From NCBI GenBank assembly GCA_017979445.1, contig CM030710.1, forward strand, positions 15,238,248 to 15,302,247: a DNA stretch of 64,000 nt. The letters run 5' to 3'. The notes below the pieces were generated by a model. That model was not told the DNA's origin, ran no database searches, and saw only the letters and a list, made by a program, of their open reading frames with translations. The number at the start of each line of letters is the position of its first letter. The stretch's first letter is position 1. The translations under genes were made by a program, and so were the position numbers. The stretch comes from Akebia trifoliata. Lineage: Eukaryota; Streptophyta; Magnoliopsida; Ranunculales; Lardizabalaceae. Below, piece after piece: positions 45,691-57,720 of the stretch.

Positions 45691-46650
45691 ATGCTATCTA
45701 ATTCAATTATCTTGTTATCTCGGATGGATCCTCTCAAGTATCTTTTTGAGAAGCCGATGTTGATAGGGAGAACCGCACAATGGTTATTGTTGTTATCAGA
45801 GTTTGACATCACGGATGTTACACAGAAATCTATCAAGGGGAGAGCTATAGCAGAATACTTGACAGATTACCCTGTAGGAGAAAGAATAAGGCCTGTTGAT
45901 CAATTCCCAGATGAGAATATCTTACATGTTAAATTGTAGAACCAAACATGGCAGTTGTACTTTGATGGAACCGCCAATCAAAATGAGTACGGAATAGGGG
46001 CAGTTCTGCTTTCTCCGGAAGGATGCCACATTCCTATCGTTATTAAATTAACCTTTTCAAACACCAATAACACGGCTGAATATGAGGCATGCATTGCCGG
46101 GCTCGAAACCGCTTTGAACCTGGGCATTACAGAAATTGAAGTTTTTGGGGATTCAGCCTTGGTCATACATCAGTCATTGGAAGAATGGAAGACTAGGGAC
46201 GAAAAGTTGAAGCCTTATCATGAGTATCTGTTAAGGAAAGATAACAGATTTGCTGACTCTTTAGCCACCTTATCTTCCATGATCCATTTACCCCCTGGCA
46301 TGGAATTGAGGTCGATCACTGTCGAAGTCAAAGACAAACCCGCATACTGCCATCAGATCAAAATTGCTACTCGATTACCCGATGGAAAGCCATGGTACAC
46401 AGATATAAAGAGAGTGTTGGAAAAACAAGAATTCCCGGAAGAAGCATTTTGGAAGGAACGACAAACCCTACTAAGATTAGCATCTCAATTCATCCTATGC
46501 ACAGGAAGTTTATACAAAAGGTCTTATGATGCGATTCATTTTTCGTGTGTTCATGAAGATCAAGCCGAACAGATAATGGTTGAATTACATTCAGGAGAAT
46601 GTGACCCTCACATGAGTGGGAAAATGTTGGCTAAGAAGATTATGAGATAA
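45691..46650 (+). pseudogene. Ogre-type RNase H (second) and integrase N-terminus
   Basis: 45691-45939 holds the end of the first RNase H (SRMDPLKYLFEKPMLIGR, AQWLLLLSEFDI). The second RNase H then gives LYFDGTANQNEYGIGAVLL (D), NTAEYEACIAGLETAL (E) and VFGDSALVIHQ (D). The same frame continues without a stop to 46650 through ALATL-type linker words, PWYTDIKRVL, and the HH of the integrase finger (LHSGECDPHMSGKML). The 231-codon open frame (45955-46650) is well kept for its age. A TAA follows at the finger. Confidence 0.85.
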
Positions 46651-47641
46651 GGATACTACTGGCCCACGATGGAAACAGATTGTCATCACATGGTCAAAAC
46701 CTATCATAAATGCCAAATACATGCGAACCTTATACATATGCTACCATCTCAATTAGTTGGTCTGACTTCACCATAGCCATTCTCAGTTTGGGGAATTGAC
46801 ATTATTGGTAAAATATTGCCTAAGGCATCAAACGGGCATGAATACATTCTAGTTGCTATCGATTATTTTACCAAGTGGGTCGAAATTGCCTCTTATGCTG
46901 TCATCACTGCGTCTCGAGTTGCAAAGTTTATCCAAACAAACATCATCAGTCGATACGGGGTACCTTCGGAGTTGATCTCTGATAACGGGTCACACTTCAA
47001 AACTGAGGTTATTAAATTGTGTTCAAAGTTCAAAGTCTCACACCACAAATCATTTCCTTACCGTCCTCAAACTAATAGAGCAGTCGAAGCAGCTAATAAG
47101 AATCTCAAGACTATTATCAAGAAAATGTGTCAATCACATTGAGATTGGTTAGAAAAACTGTCATTTGCATTATGGGCATATCGAACTTCAATTCGATCCT
47201 CTACTAGAGCTACTCCCTATTCCTTAGTGCATGGCATGGAAGCAGTCTTGCCAGTTGAAATGGAAATTCCGTCTCTCAGGGTCTTGTTGGAAAGTCAATT
47301 GTCAAAAGCAGATTGGGTTCGTCAACGATATGAAGAATTAAGTTTGATCGAAGAAAAATGACTAAGAGCTTTGTATCACATGCAAGCTTATCAAAGAAGA
47401 GTTTCCTGTGCGTTTGACAAAAAGATCAAGGCCCGTCACTCATAAGTCGGGGATTTAGTACTCAAAAAGAATCGGGCACCTATCTTTGACCCTAGAGGGA
47501 AGTTCAAACCAAATTAGGGGGGTCCGTTCATCGTCAAGGAAATATTACCAGGAAAAGCTGTCAGGCTTCAAGATCATGATGGAATTGAATTACCAGAACC
47601 ATCCAACCTTGACCAAATCAAACGGTACTACATTTAGGAGG
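46651..47641 (+). pseudogene. Ogre-type integrase core and C-terminus
   Basis: The finger ends with TYHKCQIHAN, with the first Cys replaced by Tyr. The core: WGIDIIGKI (D), FTKWVEIASYA, ELISDNGSHFKTE (D), PQTNRAVEAANKNLK (E). So all three catalytic positions are kept. After a TGA at 47140: LSFALWAYRTSIRSSTRATPYSLVHGMEAVLP; then QAYQRRVSCAFDKKIKARH and GDLVLKKN, with the GPY/F-like GGPFIVKEI. Stops are few (about five). Confidence 0.85.
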
Positions 47642-49084
47642 CCATCTTTGACCGAATCAATTTTCCTATTACCCAGTTCAATATATCCTTTCTCAACCCC
47701 TTTCCAGCCTTTTCAAAAATAAAAATTTATGCCTTTTTCTTTCTCAGCCCGATCACCTAACCTAGGAGAGGGAAGATTCGAACTACATTTTGGTCTGATC
47801 CCAAAATCCTGGGGTACGTAGGCAACCTGAGAAGTTACTTCAGGCCCGACCACATCAAAATAAAAAAAAATCTATTTCCCCATACAAAAAAAGATCAAAA
47901 AAAAAATTCAAAAGAAGAAAAAGAAATATCTTCAAAATGGGGAAGAAAATTCAAGGCAAAATAAAATAAATGCCATACAAGGGGCATTCAGGTTTTTGAG
48001 CCTTAAAACCCCTTTCTTTTTATACCCAGTCCTAAGCTTACCTATAAAAGTCCTATGTACCGTGTGAAAAGTCAGGGAAGATACAAAGCATGATCAGACA
48101 GCAGTTCAAAAAAAAAAAAAAGGAAAAAAAGCCTGCTAGGTTGAAAACCCAAAAAGGGCAACTTAGGCAAAAATTAAGGTAAGCTCGCAAGGCTGAAAAT
48201 CCAAAAGGACAACTTTGGCAATAATCAGAGCAAAGAAAAAAAAGTATGCTAGGTTGAAAACCTGAAAAGGCAATCTAGGCAAAAGTTAGAGCAAGCTCGC
48301 TAGATTGAAAACTTGAAAAGGAAATCTAGGCAAAAGTTAGAGTAACAAAGAAAAATAAAAGAAAATCTCAAGAGGTTCGAGCCGAAACATTTGAAGTCTG
48401 AATAATCAAATTCAATACTTATCTTAAACCAGGCACAAACTCAGAAGCCATAAGTATCTCGTCTACGATCGATCTGAAAATTTTTACTTCTCCAAGTGAA
48501 CCAATGGAGAGAAGGGTGAATTCTATGATGAGTCTCAAAAGGAAATATTTTGTTCTCTTGAGCCTGACTCAAAATCTTTAATAAAATTAATCAAAATTAA
48601 AAGTTTGATCATTATTGCGCTTGTGGTAATCAAATATTTCAAACCTTCATACAAGGGGCATTTTCTTTTTCTTTTAAATATGTAGTTTCCCCCCTTATAC
48701 TAGGGGTATTTTTTTTAATTTTTGCACGATGTGTTCAATTATCTTCAATGCCATGTTTATTGTCAAACTAGGGGCATTTTATTTTTGAGCAATGTTAATC
48801 CCAAAAGATAATGGGAACCCCAAAATTAAGGTTACCCTCTTGATAACAGTTTTTTGAAAAACCCTTGAGATTCAAAAGAAATAAAAACTCAGGTTTTAAA
48901 TTCATAAAACTTTTGGATAAAACCTTGAGGTTTAAACAAAAGCATTTTGGATCTCACATTTGGAATAGGAGATAGGGCATTCATTCTTTCCCAGATCTAT
49001 TCATTCCTAGATTCAATCACTCTTTTCTAGATTCATTTTCAATCGTTCTTTCCTAGATTTATTTCTTCAGTCTCAGTTTTACTC
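47642..49084 (+). other. 3' UTR of the Ogre-type element, first part
   Basis: Non-coding. It holds the repeated phrases at 48130-48350, poly-A-rich tracts at 47860-47950, and three phrases of the type 'ggggcattt' (48656, 48706, 48774) that resemble the PPT end. Confidence 0.55.
48130..48350 (+). repeat. ~55-bp degenerate repeats in the Ogre-type 3' UTR
   Basis: Four imperfect copies of gctaggttgaaaac-aaaaggcaa-tt-aggcaaaa-tta (starting near 48134, 48186, 48247 and 48297). Confidence 0.7.
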
Positions 49085-49600
49085 AGCCAGTTATCGCCGA
49101 GAGTTTCTCGAAATTATGCTCAGTTACCGTTGAGGGTTTTCTCAGAACTATGCTCAGTTATCGTCGAGGGTTTTCTTAGAATTATGCTCAGTTGCCGTCG
49201 AGGGCTTTCTCGGAATTATGCTCAGATGCCGTCGAGGGCTTTCTTAGAATTATGCTCAGTTACCGTCGAGGGTTTTCTCGGAACTATGCTCAGATGCCGC
49301 CGAGGGCTTTCTCGGAATTATGCTCAGATGCCGCAGATGGCTTTCTCAGAACTATGCTCAGATGCCGCTGAGGGCTTTCTCGGAATTATGCTCAGATACC
49401 GTCGAGGGCTTTTTCGAAACTATGCTTAGATGCCATCGAGAGCTTTCTCGGAATTATGCTCAGATGCCATCGAGGGTTTTCTCGGAATTATGCTCAGATG
49501 CCGTAGAGGGCTTTCTCGGAACTATGCTCAATTACCGCCGAGGGTTTTCTCGAAATTATGCTCAGTTACCACCGAGGGTTTTCTCATAACTATACTCAGA
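49085..49600 (+). repeat. 34-bp tandem array in the Ogre-type 3' UTR
   Basis: The word tatgctca occurs at 49115, 49149, 49183, 49217, 49251 and so on at steps of 34 bp, in about 15 units built on gccgtcgagggctttctcgg. Because 34 is not a multiple of three, all three frames stay open in part, giving false ORFs. Downstream, 49600-49730, it grades into shorter attatgctcagtt-type repeats. Confidence 0.92.
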
Positions 49601-49730
49601 TTATGCTTAGATTATGCTCAAATTATGCTTAGTTATGCTCAGTTTATACTCAGTCTATACTCAGATTATGCTTAGATTATGCTCAAATTATGCTCAGTTT
49701 ATGCTCAATTTATATTCACTTTATGCTAAA
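49601..49730 (+). repeat. Short degenerate repeats after the 34-bp array
   Basis: Repeats of ttatgctcag / ttatgcttag of 10-20 bp, probably worn-down 34-bp units that kept only their end. Confidence 0.65.
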
Positions 49731-49984
49731 ATGTTACTTAGTTCCAACTTAAACTCTTTGAAATTTATCTCAGATTTTAAGTCACACAGTTGCACAGTTG
49801 TTACATTAGTCAAGGAAAATTTTCTAAAATTCAAGGATCTGACACTGTCAGTGAGAGTTCTCGCTCAATGACCTGACAACCTTTTAGTTCGGGGAGAGTT
49901 TTACGCTCAAGGATCTGAACATCCCGACGAATTGCTAAATCAGGCTGCAAGATAGATTTGGTATCTAGTTTGCTTCAACCCTCT

Positions 49985-50000
49985 GCCAAAGAGGGGCATT
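49985..50000 (+). promoter_or_regulatory. Polypurine tract of the Ogre-type element
   Basis: gccaaagaggggcatt directly before TGTAGACACC. The same tract occurs in inverted position at 7012-7027. Confidence 0.75.
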
Positions 50001-51714
50001 TGTAGACACCCCATTTTTGCACTCACTCGATTAATCAACTCGTCAACCTGATCGCAACGGTTCCCAATGATGGATGTTTATTCCAATGCTTTATTATGTT
50101 ACCAGATATGTTTCAGAAATCCGGATGGGGTATCTCGAATTGAAAAAACTGTAGAAATCACGCTACGCTAAAAAAATATGACTTCAGAATATAGAAATTA
50201 TCTTTTAGACAAAAAAAAGTTTCACGATAAAAATCACTAAAAAATGACCAAATTACCAAAATACCCCTAATCTTAAAATATCCCTAGAGCCTACGTTACG
50301 CTTAGGAAAATCCATTCAAACACATAAAACAACAAATCAAAATCAAATAAATCATTTCGCCAATTTTCACAAAATTTGACAAAATTACGAAAATACCCCT
50401 CATAAAGTTCACGATCATTCCACACAAATTTTTTATAAATAATACAAACCAATATTTTTCATTGAATTCCTTACGAAAAATCTATTCTAAAACATCCTAG
50501 AACATCAAAAATCGATTTAAAACGCGAAAAATTCTCTTCGAGGGCAAAACGGTAATTTTACAATTTTTATAATTAAAAATTTTGAAATTAATAAATAAAA
50601 TATTAAATAATTAAATTGAAACATTAATAACATTAATTTAAAAATTTAAACTAAAAAAATCGATCAATCAGACTCTCAGGCAAAATTGTTGAGGGTTGAA
50701 AAGATATTTCTTCAAGGACCCATTCATTTGGGAGTCCAAAGAATTAAAGATATAACAGAGGGGGTTTCTCCAAAAAATTAAAATCAATCAAGCAAGTCTA
50801 AAGTCAATCAAGTAAGACTAAAGTCAAATTAAAGTCAATTAAGTAAGATTAAAGTCAATATATTAAAGTCAATCAATTAAGACTAAAGTCAAAATCTTAA
50901 AGTCAATCAACTAAGTCCAAAATTCAAAATCCTAATAGAGTTCTAATTAAATAATAACTCTATTTAATAGAATTCTAACTAAAATATAACTCTACCTAAA
51001 ACAATTTTAATTAAAATATAACTCTACCTAAAATAATTCTAACTAAAATACAACTCTAACTAAAACAATTCTAATTAAACATTAATTCTATCTAAATCAA
51101 CTCTTAAAAGAATCTATAAATAGGGGACACCCTATTTTCGTATCAAATGATAAACCCTAAGAGAAGTAGGTCAAAAAGCCCCCCTAACCTCCCATAAACC
51201 CTAATTTTGAAGTCCCAACTCCTTACCTAATACCCATACTTCAATTTTAGCTTGAAAACACCTAGAAGCCTTTCAAAACACCCCAAAATCCATAATAAAT
51301 TCGAAGAATCCAGATCCAAGAAAGAGATACCTTGCCTCGGAGATCAGAAATCAGATCCGGAGACAGAATGAAGCAAGGAGTACGGTACAAGGAGCAGTTT
51401 TATCAGATTTGAGGGAATAAAATATTTGCGCTTCGAAAGTTAAATTTCTTTTATTTCTTTTATCTAGGTTTTTTGTTAGCAATGTAGTCTTATTTGAGAT
51501 AAGTAGAGACTGGCATTGGTTGGGCGGGGTTGGGGCCTAACACCTTCCAATCCCGTAATGTGATCCCCGGATTCAGTTTTTCTTTAGTAGATTAGTCGTT
51601 TTTGTCCGTTTCGAGTCTGTATTCGGTTCCTAGACCGTAACAACTAGGTGGTGACTCCCAAACCTCAAGGGTCAAAAGCGGATCCGCGCACCCCGCGGAT
51701 CGAAGGCGCTTTCA
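50001..51714 (+). mobile_element. 3' LTR of the Ogre-type element
   Basis: TGTAGACACCCC to GCGCTTTCA, 1,714 bp, directly after the PPT. It shares the ctaggtggtgactcccaaacctcaag block and 'gatccgcg' hairpin-like end with the minus-strand copies (5565-7011, 11966-13479). The five bases that follow are gatag. The partner 5' LTR is not in the plus strand immediately upstream of ORF1; the LTR at 28080-34183 is of a different subfamily. Confidence 0.88.
51114..51123 (+). promoter_or_regulatory. TATA box of the 3' LTR
   Basis: CTATAAATAG about 1.1 kb into the LTR. It is equivalent to the box in LTR-B. Confidence 0.65.
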
Positions 51715-51719
51715 GATAG

Positions 51720-53560
51720 CCACACATTTATACTTGCCTTAAGAAGTTACATACACTCAGGATTACTAGGAGAATGATATTTTGAGATTTAAAAAAAATT
51801 AGATTGTGACCAAACGAAACTGTTCGCCAAGTTTCAAAAAATTGACAAAATAACGAAAATACCCCTTGTAGATCCCACAACTCTAAAATGTCTCAAAAGT
51901 ACTTTCATTACTATCGAAATGTGATTTCAAATTTAGCAAGACTAAAATCGACGAAAATAGATAAGTTTTTGAAGAATTGCATAAATGACCAAAATACCTG
52001 TTGATATTTGACTTTTAGTTAGAAACCTCGAATCTTAGGAAAACATAATTGAAATAAACTTCTAACAATATTCACGCACATCAAGAAAATCTAGAAATCC
52101 CGTGAGTAGAAAAACTAAAACTTTTTACATAGAATAATGATTTTTTTCATATAAAATAAAAAATATCTCCACATCAAATGATGAAATTTCACATAGAATG
52201 ACGAACTTTCTCGAATAAAATGATAAATTTTTGCACATAAAATGATGAATTTTCTCACACAGAATGACAACCCTCACATAACATGATGAAATTCAAGTCA
52301 CAATTGACTAATGAAACCTTGAAAAATTAAAATCACAAATCGAAACAATAAATACGAAATTTAAATTTCAAATTACGTATTCACCCAATTGATTTTAAAA
52401 TCAACCATTGATCATATACAATAAATTGATTAAAAAAAGAAAATTTACTCAAACCATTAATCACTAATGAAATCAGTCAAGTTCAATGTCAAATTAAGTA
52501 AACCAATCATAAAATTCAAATCGACCAATCAATGAAAAATTCGATATAAATAAATCAATCAATCAAAAAAATTCGAGCAAATAGAATCAAATATTTTCAA
52601 TAAACCCATTAGGCTAATTTTAAAAAAACCATTAAAATCGAGAGTCAAAATCCAACATTAATTCAAATTGAATTTCTAACCAATCAAAAGCAAGGGAGTA
52701 TGTTACAAGGTATAAGTGGGATGCGTAGGATGGTTCCCCTATTGCTTTAGCCTAATTGAAATTCTAAAAGGAGATGGATACAAAAATGTTGAGTCAACCA
52801 ACTAAAGAAAAACATAAGAGAGAGAGGAAGTCCCATGGAGATTCGATCTCTCTCCCATTTCCAATAGTTCAGCCAAAAGGGTAGAATCCCACATGGACTC
52901 CACTCCTTTCTTTCTTTCATCTGTAAAATATAGCACTCTTTGCACATTTCAAGAGGTCTAGAGATCTAAGAAAGAAAAAAAATTAAGTTGATAAAATCAA
53001 ATAAATGGAAGACATGAGTTTCAAAAAGTCCTATCGAAGAATGAGTGATTGAGTCCAACCCAACCTCCATATCTTATAAGAAGGTTGTTGCCATTTCGTT
53101 GAAAGAAGGATTCGACCAAACAAAGAGTTCTCAAATTGGAAAAAAAAACAAAAAATAAAAAATATGAAAAAAAAATCAAAAAAAGGAAAGATGGGGACAA
53201 TAGGTGAACCAAATTATAACAGGAAAAACTAGAAACAAAGAAAAAAAATAGAGAAAAGAAAGAATCTGACTTACCTAGGCAACATTCCCACGTCCTCATC
53301 ATCTTTCTATGTCTTGTCCAACCATTAGAACCATCATTTTTTTTCACTATCAAACTGACCGTCAACTCATTTTCTTCTTTTCTTCATGTCCAAATAGCCC
53401 ACACACCATCTTATCTTCATCACCATTAATAGCCAACCATTCACATCTTTGCCATCTCCTTCACCATTATACCCAGCCCCACTCATGTTCTCATTTTCTT
53501 CCCCTCATCACTCCACGTTAGCCATGTTATTCTCTTGAGTATTGATTTCTTATGGACAGA
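51720..53560 (+). mobile_element. Partial Ogre-type LTR of the 28080-34183 subfamily
   Basis: It begins about 160 bp into the LTR (attactagg-like words, then gacaaaataacgaaaataccccttg) and follows the same order of phrases as 28250-29622, ending with the ttcttcatca-rich stretch that corresponds to about 32740-32900. Both ends are missing. On the left it is joined to the end of the Ogre-type 3' LTR, on the right to the Athila LTR. Confidence 0.6.
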
Positions 53561-53570
53561 GAGAGAAGTT

Positions 53571-54505
53571 TGAGGTAATAAATGGTCAAGAATACGAAAA
53601 AGAAGCAATTTGGGGTAAAATTAGAAGAAAAGACGAAGTTTCAGAGAATGAAGTACAAGAGGCAAAGGCCGCCGCAACGATGGATACATGTTCGCCGCGA
53701 CGCTCGTATTTAAATCAATAAAGGACCCAAGACAGGAGTTAGCCGCTGCAGCGGTGGGTACATGCTTGCCGCAGTGCGCGGCACGATCCCTTTTCTACAC
53801 TCCGTCTCGTGTTGTAATTATATCTTTTAGATCCGATTTAAAGGGGATTTAACCCCAATTGTATTCAGAATGTATGGAGGCTATAAGTAGTTTATTCTTA
53901 GGGTTTATTGGGATCTTAGAGACGCTAGAGAAGAAGGGGGATAGGAGATTAAGTAATTGCTACTGCAATCTTAAATTTTACTGGTTTATTCTTCCTTTTT
54001 TCTATGTTTAATTTCAAGATGTTTGTTTCATATTTCTTTATGAACTAATTTTCGTTTCTAGGGTTGAGATGTAGAGGTACTTTAGCATGTTCTAAGAGGT
54101 TAGTAATTCAATTTACGATAATTCCACAGATTTTATGACTCTTTGGTATTTAAATTCACATAGAGATATGCTGAGTTAATATTTAAAGGAGTAATCTAGC
54201 GTATTTTGAGAGAAAACACTAGTTAGTATAGGGAATTAAACTTCCAAATAAGGCAAAATAGGAATTACTTTGAATAATCAATTACGTAGGAGTACCTGTA
54301 GTGAAGTCGAAAGCCTTAGGTTTTTAATCCATTAGAATCCATTCTTTCTAGTTTCATTGTTATTTCAATTTGCAATTCTACAATTCTCGATTCATCAAAT
54401 AGTAATTTAAGTGATTATTTTTGGTGCTTAATCCTCGTGGGAATGATATCTTATATCATTACTTGAAACGATTAGTGCACTTGCTAACATAAATTATACG
54501 CATCA
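53571..54505 (+). mobile_element. 5' LTR of an Athila element
   Basis: The right end, catca at 54505, precedes a tRNA-Asp primer site by six bases. GC-rich words near 53668-53795 (ccgctgcagcggtgggtacatg; gccgcagtgcgcggc) and a TATA box at 53881 fit Athila LTRs. The left end is a guess (tgaggtaata at 53571), since the element has no 3' LTR here. Confidence 0.6.
53881..53890 (+). promoter_or_regulatory. TATA-like box of the Athila LTR
   Basis: CTATAAGTAG, followed by 'tttattcttagggtttattggg', the usual R start setting. Confidence 0.55.
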
Positions 54506-54511
54506 AGTTTT

Positions 54512-54529
54512 TGGCGCCACTGCCGGGGA
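54512..54529 (+). promoter_or_regulatory. Primer-binding site, tRNA-Asp type (Athila)
   Basis: TGGCGCCACTGCCGGGGA differs by two bases from the TGGCGCCGTTGCCGGGGA found in many Athila elements. Confidence 0.85.
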
Positions 54530-54616
54530 TTAAAGATTACTAATATTAATACCAATTGCTTTTATTGCTAATTTGATTTTTATTTATTCTTACTTTATTC
54601 GTTGTTCTCTTTAGCA

Positions 54617-55640
54617 ATGGTGGAAGAAGAGAATAATGGTGGTGGTGGAGATGCAGTCCCGAATAGAACACTAAAGGATTACTCTATTCCTAATGTGGGT
54701 GTCTCTAGCATTCGAAGGCCACCTATTCAAGCATACAATTTTGAGATCAAGCCTGCCATCATTCAGATGATACAATCCTCAGTTCAGTTTAGGGGGTTGG
54801 CTAATGATGATCCAAATCTGCATATTGCAAATTTTTTGAAAATTTGTGATACATTCAAGCACAATGGGGTGACTGATGATGCCCTAAGACTGCGTTTGTT
54901 TCTGTTCTCATTGAACAGCAAGGCTAAGGCATGGTTGACCTCGCTACCTTCAGGAACCATTACTACATGGGATGGGCTGGTTAATGCCTTTCTGCCTAAG
55001 TACTTTCCACCAGCGAAATCTGCGAAGATGAGGAACGATATAACTAATTTTCTGTAGCAAGATCAAGAATCTCTCTATGAAGTTTGAGAGAGGTTTAAAG
55101 ATCTCTTAAGGAAGTGCCCGCACCATGGCCTACCATTATGGATGCAAGTGCAAACGTTTTATAATGGTTTGATTTCAAACACTCAAACCATGGTGGATGT
55201 AGCAAGTGGAGGAGCATTCTTCAACAAGACACCGGAGGAAGGATATGAACTAATTGAAGTCATGGCTAGTAACAACTTCCTGAAATCTGATAGGAATGCA
55301 CAGAAAAGGACAGCCGGAGTTCATGACATTGATGCTTTTACTAATTTAGCTGCTTAAGTTACTATTTTAAATAATAATTTTAAGAAAATGAATGTTGCTG
55401 CAGTTTCTAATGTAGTTTATGATAATTGTGCAGGGAATCATCCTACTTTGGAGTGTCAAGGCCCATATGAAGCAAATTCTTCTGAACAATTGAATTATGT
55501 GGCCAACAATCAAAGACAATACAATCCTAATTCCAATTACTACAATCAAGGGTGGAGAAATCATCCTAACTTCTCATGGAGCAACAATGCGAATATGCAA
55601 AAATCGCCTCCTTCTTTTTAATCTCAAGAGAAGAAACCAA
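54617..55640 (+). pseudogene. gag: Athila gag
   Basis: It begins at ATG 54617 (MVEEENNGGGGD). The core has IIQMIQSSVQFRGLANDDPN and FLKICDTFKHNGVTDDALRL, then RLFLFSLNSKAKAWLTSLPS, TTWDGLVNAFLPKYFPPAK. After stops at 55055 and about 55087 it continues with QVQTFYNGLISNTQTMVD, GAFFNKTPEEGYELIEVMA, then a finger-like NCAGNHPTLECQ (first Cys lost). An Asn/Gln/Tyr-rich tail ends at a TAA at 55619. Four in-frame stops kill it, but few shifts are present. Confidence 0.88.
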
Positions 55641-56580
55641 CCATGGAAGAGGTTTTCACCCAATTCATGCAAAAGACCAATGCATTCATTGATGATACCC
55701 AAGCCAATTTTAGAAATCAAGGTGCAAGTATTCGCAACCTTGAACATCAAGTTGGAGAGATTTTCAAGCTATTGACGGAAAGAGCTCAAGGAGCACTCGC
55801 AAGTAATACTGAGAAGAATCCTAAGGAACATGTGAAAGTTATAACTCTTAGAAGTGGGAAGGAGTTAGAACAATCAAAGAGGGGTAGCAAGCAAGCAAAT
55901 GAGGATGAAACTGCTCTTCCTAAAGATCAAGATGCTACCGCTCCTATTCAATACCCTATTCCACAACCATCTTCTAATCCCATTCCTTTTCCTCAAAGAT
56001 TGCGAAAACAAAATTTAAATACGCAATTTTCTAAATTTATTGATATTTTTAAAAGCTTACATATTAATCTTCCTTTTGTAGATATACTGGAGAAAATGCC
56101 GAAATATGCTAAGTTCTTGAAGGAGATTCTATCAAACAAGAGGAAATTAGTGGATAATGAGAAGGTTATGCTCACGGAAGAATGTAGTGCTATTCTTCAA
56201 AGAAAGCTTCTCCAAAAGCTAAAAGATCCAGGGAGTTTCACTATTCCTTGCACTATTAGTGATTTTAATTTTGATAGAGTTTTATGTGATCTTGGTGCAA
56301 GTATTAATTGGATGCCTCTCTTTATTTTCAGAAAACTCGGTTTAGGGGAAGTGAAACCTACTACGGTATCCTTGCAGCTTGCAGATAGATCTATCAAGCA
56401 TCCTAGAGGTATTATTGAGGATTTTTTGATAAAAGTGGATAAATTCATATTTCCTGCTGATTTTATCATTTGGATATGGAAGAAGACAAGGATGTTTCAC
56501 TCATATTGGGAAGACCTTTTCTCGTCACAGGTAGAACTCTCATAGATGTTCATCAAGGTAAGTTGATTTTAAGGGTTTAA
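55641..56580 (+). pseudogene. Athila gag end and aspartic protease
   Basis: MEEVFTQFMQKTNAFIDDTQ and IRNLEHQVGEIFKLLTERAQ form the coiled linker typical of Athila. VKVITLRSGKEL follows. The protease shows RVLCDLGASINWMPLFIF (D-L-G-A-S active site) and QLADRSIKHPRGIIEDFLIKV. A shift at about 56470 separates it from EEDKDVSLILGRPFL in another frame. The 300-codon open frame is well kept. Confidence 0.85.
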
Positions 56581-57720
56581 GATGAACAAGTAACTTTTAA
56601 TATTTTTGAGACTATGAAATTTCCTTCCGATGTTGATGCATGTTTTGCATTAAGTGTTTTGGATAGAGTAGTAGCTGAAAAATTTAATGAATCTTTTCCT
56701 CCCTTACCTTTGGAAAATTGCATATTAAATGGTAGAACTTTAGAAACTCTAAGTGATGATGAAGATATAATTGAATGTGTGAATAATCTTGATACTTTGC
56801 CATTTGTGAGTTTCCAAAAAGGCCTAAATTTAAAGAGTTAGGAGCTGTGCATGTTAATGAACCATCATCTAAAAAGGAACCTCCTAAACTTGAACTTAAA
56901 CAATTGCCATCACATCTTAGGTATGCTTTCTTAGAAGAGTCTTATTATTATCTTGTTATTATTAACTCTTCTTTGAATGATTTGGAGGAGGAAAAGTTAT
57001 TGAGGGTTTTAAGGGAGCATAGGAAAGCTATTGGATGGACTATTGATGATATCAAGGGAATTAGCCCATCTATTTATATGCAGAAGATTTTGTTGGAAGA
57101 GAGCTACAAGCCATTGGTGCAACCTCAAAGAACATTAAATCCTTCTATGCAAGAAGTGGTAAAAAATGAGGCTGTGAAGCTTATGGATGCAGGTATAATT
57201 TATCCAATCTCGGATGGTTCATGGGTAAGTCCGGTCCAAGTAGTTCCTAAGAAAGGTGGTATGACCGTAGTGATGAATGAAAACAATGAGCTTATACCCA
57301 CAAGATGACGGATGGATATTGGATATTTAGAGAAACTCAATCATTGATGCACAAGAGATCATCTTACTTTCTTTCTTTCCTCATTGACCAAATGTGGAGA
57401 GACTTTCCAGGCATGACTATTATTGTTTCTTAGATGGATATTCGGGCTATAATCAAATTCCAATAACATTAGAGGATCAAGAGAAGATCACTTTTACATG
57501 TCCATATGAAACCTTTACTTATAGAAGAATGCCATTCGGATTGTGCAACGCCCCTACTACTTTTCAACGTTGCATAATGTCAATTTTTTTTTATATGATT
57601 AAAAAATACATTGAAGTGTTTTCATGGATGATTTTTCTATTTTTGGTTCTTTTTTTGATAATTGTCTTTCTAATCTCTCTTTGGTTTTGCAGCGATGTGT
57701 TGACACAAACTTGGCCTTGA
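56581..57720 (+). pseudogene. Athila reverse transcriptase, first part
   Basis: A spacer frame (56614-56838) is followed by RVLREHRKAIGWTIDDIKGI and EAVKLMDAGIIYPISDGSWV, SPVQVVPKKGGMTVV, then broken KLN-type words. From 57394: YYCFLDGYSGYNQIPI, EKITFTCPYETFTYRRM and PFGLCNAPTTFQRCIMSIF. Stops at 57306 and about 57350. The F-M-D-D box is split across a T-rich slippage at about 57580-57625. Confidence 0.85.

Noticed and set aside
41164..47641. Endogenous plant pararetrovirus
   Set aside because: No movement protein or caulimovirid coat; LTRs, PPT, integrase and double RNase H are present, which place it in Ty3/gypsy Tat/Ogre.
49130..49675. Several overlapping repeat proteins rich in RNYAQMPSR-type words
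   Set aside because: They are the translation of the 34-bp DNA array in different frames. The period is not a multiple of three, so no repeat protein was selected.
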